Position numbers and translations under genes: made by a program. A DNA stretch of 6,948 nucleotides from Candidatus Lithacetigena glycinireducens (GTDB lineage Bacteria; Coprothermobacterota; HKB111), in the NCBI GenBank assembly GCA_018725485.1, contig QLUP01000053.1, positions 1 to 6,948 of the forward strand, in the 5' to 3' direction. This document shows positions 5,368-6,948 of the stretch, piece by piece; position 1 is the first letter of the stretch, and each line of letters starts with the position of its first letter. The notes beneath the pieces are model-generated. The model saw only the letters and a list, made by a program, of their open reading frames with translations, searched no databases and was not told the origin of the DNA.

Positions 5368-6948
5368 CTAAAAAAGGTCTTTTTGAGTAATAGTTTCTTT
5401 TAGTTCACTCACTATCTTTTCTTTTCCAGATAGGAAACCGTCTAATAGTTTCTTCTCCCTACTCTCGGAGGATAAAGTTTCTGAAATTGCCTGAGCCACG
5501 CGATAAAAAGCATCTTTCCTACCAAAACCACTCTCAGTTAGAACTTTTCTAAGGTCATCTCGTCTTCCCTCTTTCCATAGGAGGATGACTCTATGAAGCA
5601 CATCTATCATTTCATTTGAATCTTCTAACTCTTTACTATTTCTCTCCAGAGGACCCAAAACCATTATAAATTCCTTATCTTTCTTAATAAAACTTCGGTT
5701 CCATTCTTTGGGTAGGTCAACGCCCACACTCTGAGAAAGTTTTCGAGCGTCATCAAAGTGCACTTTAGCTTCTTTATAAACCCATCTCCAGAGTAGATAG
5801 TATTTAGTAAGAGGGGAAAGCTCCTCAGCAATTCCATTATGTAGTATTTGGTGAACAGCGTAATCGGTGATGATCTCTCTTACATAATCAAGCAGTTTAT
5901 CTGCTCTGATTACATTTCCACCATAATCAATAACCTTATCGTACTTGCCAAATATTTCTATGGCTGACCCTATTCCAGCAATAAAGTAATCGGCTCCTGA
6001 AATACCTTCCTGCCATAGGCGTTCAAGTTTTTTATATAAGTAGTTCTTTATCTCCTCTCTTACCTCGTTATACCAGCCTGTTTCTTCTCTTTTCATCTTG
6101 CGGGCAACAAAGTAAATGGATGATGCCAGTGCTGCGGTTTCATTTGCATTCAATCTTGCTTTCATTTCAGTATCAATAGGCCAGGAGGCGGTGATAACCA
6201 GGTTAGAATCTAAAAGACTATTGATTACCGTTTCCCAGCCAGAGGTTGATTTATGGGCATAAACAATGGTGGCAATACCTTCGGGTTTGAGAACTCTGTA
6301 AATTTCTTGAAATGATTTTTTGAGGTTTTCTTCAAAAAAATGTTTTGCCTTTTCTTGATTCCCCTGCCTTATTGGATTAGCAACTATCTCTTTCGTTTTT
6401 GGAACTAAAGGAGTGGAAAATAATTCAGGATATAAGTCGCCAATACTTCTTTTTAGCCACACATAGAAGAAATCAGAAAGCTCAGCATAGTTAATATTGT
6501 CATAATAAGGCGGGTCAGTGAAGACTGCGTCAAAGTAGTTGTCGGGATAGGGAAGAGAGGTGGCAGAGGATTGGGTGACGGTGGCAGGGATATTCATTTT
6601 TGAAAGAAATTCTATAACCTTCCAAATTCTCCTAAAAGCCATACTTTCCCAACTACCAACAGTAGAAGACAGTGGATTTAATTCCGAATAGTCCCAAACC
6701 ATTGGAAGTGCTTGTCGTCCAAAGACATGGACTGTTCTTTCTTGTCCGTTATCCCAAATACAAAGAGAATTGAAGTAATCAATCATTCTACTTAAACCCA
6801 ATCCCAAATAACTCACCACCGCCTTTGCATACTCGTTCTCTACGCCTTCAGTCAGCATCTTCTGATGCACCTGCCTCACCTTCTCCACAAAAGTAATCAG
6901 CGCAAGTTTCTGGCGGGAGTTGAAAAGGTCACCCCATTTGTGCATTCC
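5368..6948 (-). CDS. DUF1156/COG1743-family adenine-specific-type DNA methyltransferase (partial, N-terminus beyond window)
   Basis: This is the C-terminal 526 codons of a larger methylase. The frame stays open through the edge: the codon before the apparent Met at 6945 is Gly, giving GMHKWGDLFNSRQKLALITF, an internal motif of this family, so that Met is not the start. From that Met, the blocks are FGRQALPMVWDYSELNPLSS (75-94), SSATSLPYPDNYFDAVFTD (126-144), and the catalytic motif IV DPPYYDNINYAELSDFFYVW (144-163). Next come YRVLKPEGIATIVYAHKSTS, with the late-strand methylase fold, and NANETAALASSIYFVARK. The C-terminal helical region includes SPLTKYYLLWRWVYKEAKV and ends Gln-Lys-Asp-Leu-Phe. 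DPPY suggests N6-adenine (or N4-cytosine) methylation using SAM. The FxGxG SAM-binding motif and the DUF1156 domain should lie off the right edge. The usual partner, DUF499, is present downstream, separated here by two extra genes. Whether the methylase protects host DNA or modifies invaders is unknown. Confidence 0.9.
   Translation of the reverse strand, partial: GMHKWGDLFNSRQKLALITFVEKVRQVHQKMLTEGVENEYAKAVVSYLGLGLSRMIDYFNSLCIWDNGQERTVHVFGRQALPMVWDYSELNPLSSTVGSWESMAFRRIWKVIEFLSKMNIPATVTQSSATSLPYPDNYFDAVFTDPPYYDNINYAELSDFFYVWLKRSIGDLYPELFSTPLVPKTKEIVANPIRQGNQEKAKHFFEENLKKSFQEIYRVLKPEGIATIVYAHKSTSGWETVINSLLDSNLVITASWPIDTEMKARLNANETAALASSIYFVARKMKREETGWYNEVREEIKNYLYKKLERLWQEGISGADYFIAGIGSAIEIFGKYDKVIDYGGNVIRADKLLDYVREIITDYAVHQILHNGIAEELSPLTKYYLLWRWVYKEAKVHFDDARKLSQSVGVDLPKEWNRSFIKKDKEFIMVLGPLERNSKELEDSNEMIDVLHRVILLWKEGRRDDLRKVLTESGFGRKDAFYRVAQAISETLSSESREKKLLDGFLSGKEKIVSELKETITQKDLF

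Noticed and set aside
5366-5385. AAAAAG and CTTTTTT at the end of the methylase gene, resembling a terminator hairpin
   Set aside because: The loop would be only two bases and the stem is almost all A-T; it encodes the last residues of the methylase and gives no stable hairpin.
6943-6945. ATG as the start codon of the methylase
   Set aside because: The frame continues upstream (the preceding codon is Gly), and GMHKWGDLF is an internal motif of DUF1156 methylases; essential N-terminal parts are missing.

Overview
Everything convincing in this 6.9 kb window is encoded on the minus strand and reads from the right edge to the left. The DNA is AT-rich, with frequent AGA/AGG arginine and ATA isoleucine codons. 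Shine-Dalgarno sites are strong (GGAGG, AGGAGA, GAGGTG, AGGTGA) and one gene starts with GTG. This suits a low- to mid-GC anaerobic or thermophilic bacterium, though an archaeon cannot be excluded. No RNA gene, rRNA fragment or CRISPR array was seen, and no transposase gene or transposon end could be identified, so the organism cannot be pinned down further.

The core (about 1258-6948) is a defence-type locus. In transcription order it holds: the C-terminal part of a DUF1156/COG1743 DNA methyltransferase (5368-6948, running off the right edge); a compact SMC/ABC-like AAA ATPase (4336-5304); a small protein with TOPRIM-like motifs (3881-4339); and a large DUF499/COG1483 AAA ATPase (1258-3879). 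The methylase and the DUF499 ATPase are an established gene partnership of prokaryotic defence islands. The notable feature is the ATPase/TOPRIM-like pair lying between them. It overlaps internally by ATGA, is followed by DUF499 after a single base, and is clearly more AT-rich than the genes on either side. This looks like a second small immune module (comparable in organisation to RloA/RloB or to the AriA/AriB pair of PARIS) carried inside a methylase/ATPase system. The methylase could mark self DNA, DUF499 could be the motor or sensor, and the ATPase/TOPRIM pair could be the effector or a guard. That division of labour is inference.

Left of the core, a 197-base gap (1061-1257 outside the flanking genes' signals) holds short gene-like peptides in two frames, possibly a decayed small gene. 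Then come a pRiA4b ORF-3-like small protein (571-1056) and, at the left edge, the N-terminal 176 codons of a membrane-anchored SagB/ThcOx-type nitroreductase (1-528). These two genes may share the transcript but have no evident mechanistic link to the defence genes.

Both edge genes are cut by the window. The methylase lacks its N-terminal DUF1156 region and SAM-binding glycine motif, and the nitroreductase lacks its C-terminal part.
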